DNA of 7,625 bases from Chitinophagales bacterium. GTDB taxonomy: Bacteria > Bacteroidota > Bacteroidia > Chitinophagales > UBA8649. A program made the translations under genes and the position numbers. Numbering within the stretch: the stretch's first letter is position 1; each line of letters begins with the position of its first letter. Under the pieces are notes generated by a model. It was not told where the DNA came from. It was given only the letters and a program-made list of their open reading frames with translations, and ran no database searches. This document shows positions 5,780 to 7,625 of the stretch, piece after piece. The stretch is from positions 1 to 7,625 of the forward strand of contig JADHRO010000098.1 in assembly GCA_016777395.1 (NCBI GenBank), read 5' to 3'.

Positions 5780-7625
5780 ATGGCTGCAAAAACCAAAAAT
5801 ACAAAAGGGACTGTTGAGCAAGACTACATCCAAATAGTCTTGGATGATTATCGCCTGGCAGTGGTGAGCAGAGAAGCCAGTTTGATGGGTCGAAAAGAAG
5901 TGCTTACGGGAAAAGCAAAGTTTGGGATTTTTGGAGATGGTAAAGAGTTGGCGCAAATCGCTTTAGCCAAGAGTTTTTTTAAGGGAGATTTTCGATCAGG
6001 TTATTATCGAGATCAAACCTTTATGTTTACGAAAGACCTAATTAATGTGCAACAGTTTTATGCGCAATTGTATGCAGATTCACAACCGGGAGCAGATCCA
6101 TGCAGTAATGGTAGGCAAATGAATGGCCACTTTGCTTCACCGCTTATTGACAAACAGGGTGAATGGTTAGCAAGTAAGGATTTATACAATACCGCTGCAG
6201 ATATTTCCTGCACGGCCGGTCAGATGCCTAGAGCGATAGGTTTAGCTTTAGCCTCTAAATTTTACAGAAATAACAAAGAACTCCAAAATGAAAATCCTTT
6301 CTCCAATGGGGGAAATGAAGTATGTTTTGCTACTATTGGCGATGCGAGTACTTCTGAAGGACATTTCTGGGAGAGTATCAATGCAGCATGTGTGCTCAAG
6401 ATACCTTTAGCATTTACCGTTTTTGATGATGGATACGGGATTTCTGTTCCTAAGAAATATCAAACCACTAAGGAAAACATCTCGGAAGTTTTAGAGGGTT
6501 TTAGATTGGATGATAACGGAAATGGAATGTATATCTTTAAGGCAAAGGCCTATGATTATGCAGAACTTTGTGCTGTTTATGAAGAAGGTATTAAACTTGT
6601 TCGTGAGAAGCAAATCCCTGCATTATTCCATATTACTGATGTTACCCAACCCCAAGGACATAGTACCTCAGGTTCTCATGAAAGATACAAGTCTAAAGAG
6701 CGCTTGCAATGGGAGATTGACTTTGATTGTATAAAGAAAATGCGGGGTTGGATTGAAGACAATAACTTGGCAAATGCGGCCGTCTTGGATCAAATAGAGA
6801 AAGACGCTCAGCAATATGTTTTAACAAGTAAAAAAGCCGCTTGGAGTGAGTTCAATAAACCCATAAAAGCAAAGATTAATGAATTACAAGCCTTGTATGT
6901 TAATTTGGTACAAACCTCACCATTAAATGCCAAAATTGAACTTGCCGTTAAAGATTTAAAGGGTGCATACAATCCGGTTAATAAAGACCTTATAGAAAGT
7001 GCTAAGCGTGTACTCAGAATTGTTGGTAAGGAGAATCATGCTGCAAAAAATGAACTGCGAAACTGGTTGCAGCAATTTGAAGCTGAAGCACAAATAAAAT
7101 TCAACACGCACTTATACAGCGAAACGCCTTATGCTGCCCTAAAGGTAGAAGAAGTAAAAGCTGAATTTTCTGCAAACAGTGTAGAAAAAAATGGTTTTGA
7201 AATTTTAAATAAGGCATTTGATTTGATGCTTGATCGAGATCCTAGAGTGATTGCTTTCGGGGAAGATGTGGGAAAAATTGGAGACGTTAATCAAGGATTT
7301 GCAGGCTTGCAAGATAAATATGGACTTGGACGAGTTTTTGACACTGGAATTCGAGAACTTACCATCATGGGTCAAGCTATTGGTATGGCCATGAGAGGTC
7401 TTCGACCAATTGCAGAAATACAATACTTAGATTATCTAATTTACGGATTGCAGCCACTGAGTGATGACGTAGCATCTCTAACATATAGAACAAATGGAAT
7501 TCAACGTTGCCCGTTAATCATTCGAAGCAGAGGGCATCGTTTAGAAGGGATTTGGCATACAGGATCTCCCATGGGAATGATTATCAATTCGCTAAGAGGA
7601 ATCAATGTACTTGTGCCAAGAAATA
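5780..7625 (+). CDS. 2-oxoacid dehydrogenase E1, fused alpha and beta subunits (3' end beyond window)
   Basis: The thiamine-diphosphate E1 component of a 2-oxoacid dehydrogenase complex, decarboxylating a 2-oxo acid and passing the acyl group to the lipoyl E2. The frame is open from ATG 5780 to the right edge, with 615 complete codons. The alpha part has the YRD motif (76-78), the thiamine-binding IGDASTSEG...N block (186-201), DDGYGIS (216-222), and a loop with QGHSTSGSHERYKS (292-305) like the phosphorylation loop of E1 alpha. A Lys/Glu-rich linker (about 330-465) leads into the beta part: IAFGEDVG (491-498), FDTGIRELTIMG with E526, RPIAEIQYLDY (542-552), and HTGSP with the likely catalytic H593. 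Fusion of both subunits is common in Bacteroidota. The alpha-part motifs resemble branched-chain 2-oxoacid dehydrogenase more than pyruvate dehydrogenase, but substrate cannot be settled here. The E2 and E3 genes are not visible. Confidence 0.9.
   Translation, partial: MAAKTKNTKGTVEQDYIQIVLDDYRLAVVSREASLMGRKEVLTGKAKFGIFGDGKELAQIALAKSFFKGDFRSGYYRDQTFMFTKDLINVQQFYAQLYADSQPGADPCSNGRQMNGHFASPLIDKQGEWLASKDLYNTAADISCTAGQMPRAIGLALASKFYRNNKELQNENPFSNGGNEVCFATIGDASTSEGHFWESINAACVLKIPLAFTVFDDGYGISVPKKYQTTKENISEVLEGFRLDDNGNGMYIFKAKAYDYAELCAVYEEGIKLVREKQIPALFHITDVTQPQGHSTSGSHERYKSKERLQWEIDFDCIKKMRGWIEDNNLANAAVLDQIEKDAQQYVLTSKKAAWSEFNKPIKAKINELQALYVNLVQTSPLNAKIELAVKDLKGAYNPVNKDLIESAKRVLRIVGKENHAAKNELRNWLQQFEAEAQIKFNTHLYSETPYAALKVEEVKAEFSANSVEKNGFEILNKAFDLMLDRDPRVIAFGEDVGKIGDVNQGFAGLQDKYGLGRVFDTGIRELTIMGQAIGMAMRGLRPIAEIQYLDYLIYGLQPLSDDVASLTYRTNGIQRCPLIIRSRGHRLEGIWHTGSPMGMIINSLRGINVLVPRN

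Noticed and set aside
5711..5956. Minus-strand 81-codon frame upstream of the DUF1573 gene
   Set aside because: It covers the E1 promoter region and antisense to the E1 N-terminus, and its translation shows no recognisable domain.

Overview
The window looks like a chromosomal segment of a member of the Bacteroidota (Flavobacteriales or a related order is my best guess). The reasons are an AT-rich sequence by eye, absence of Shine-Dalgarno sequences before the genes, several matches to the Bacteroidota -7 promoter element TAnnTTTG, and gene content typical of the phylum: bacterial serine palmitoyltransferase, a DUF1573 protein, and a 2-oxoacid dehydrogenase E1 with its alpha and beta subunits fused. 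I see no mobile element, CRISPR array, rRNA or tRNA.

Layout. 1-824 (minus) is the N-terminal part of rmuC, cut by the left edge. 825-1088 is a non-coding stretch with small inverted repeats. 1089-2081 (minus) encodes an extended short-chain dehydrogenase. It is divergent, across 69 bp, from a two-gene plus-strand unit: serine palmitoyltransferase (2151-3341) and a 446-residue GNAT-like protein (3376-4716). A Rid-family protein (4725-5147, minus) converges on that unit. Next come a terminator hairpin overlapping a possible promoter (5153-5187) and a secreted DUF1573 protein (5210-5644, minus). Divergent from it is the fused E1 alpha/beta dehydrogenase (5780 to beyond the right edge, plus). Neither rmuC nor the E1 gene has a stop codon inside the window.

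How the genes may work together. The centre of the window (1089-4716) reads as a compact sphingolipid locus: a PLP enzyme condensing serine with an acyl thioester, a candidate N-acyltransferase of the GNAT fold, and an SDR that could reduce the 3-keto group. These are the same three enzyme types as the Spt/bCerS/CerR set of Caulobacter. The serine palmitoyltransferase call is strong. The acyltransferase and reductase roles are inferred from fold plus context and are the part most worth checking. If the E1 enzyme is the branched-chain type, it could supply primers for the iso-branched chains found in Bacteroidota sphingolipids, but that link is speculative. RmuC, the Rid protein and the DUF1573 protein appear to be unrelated housekeeping neighbours.
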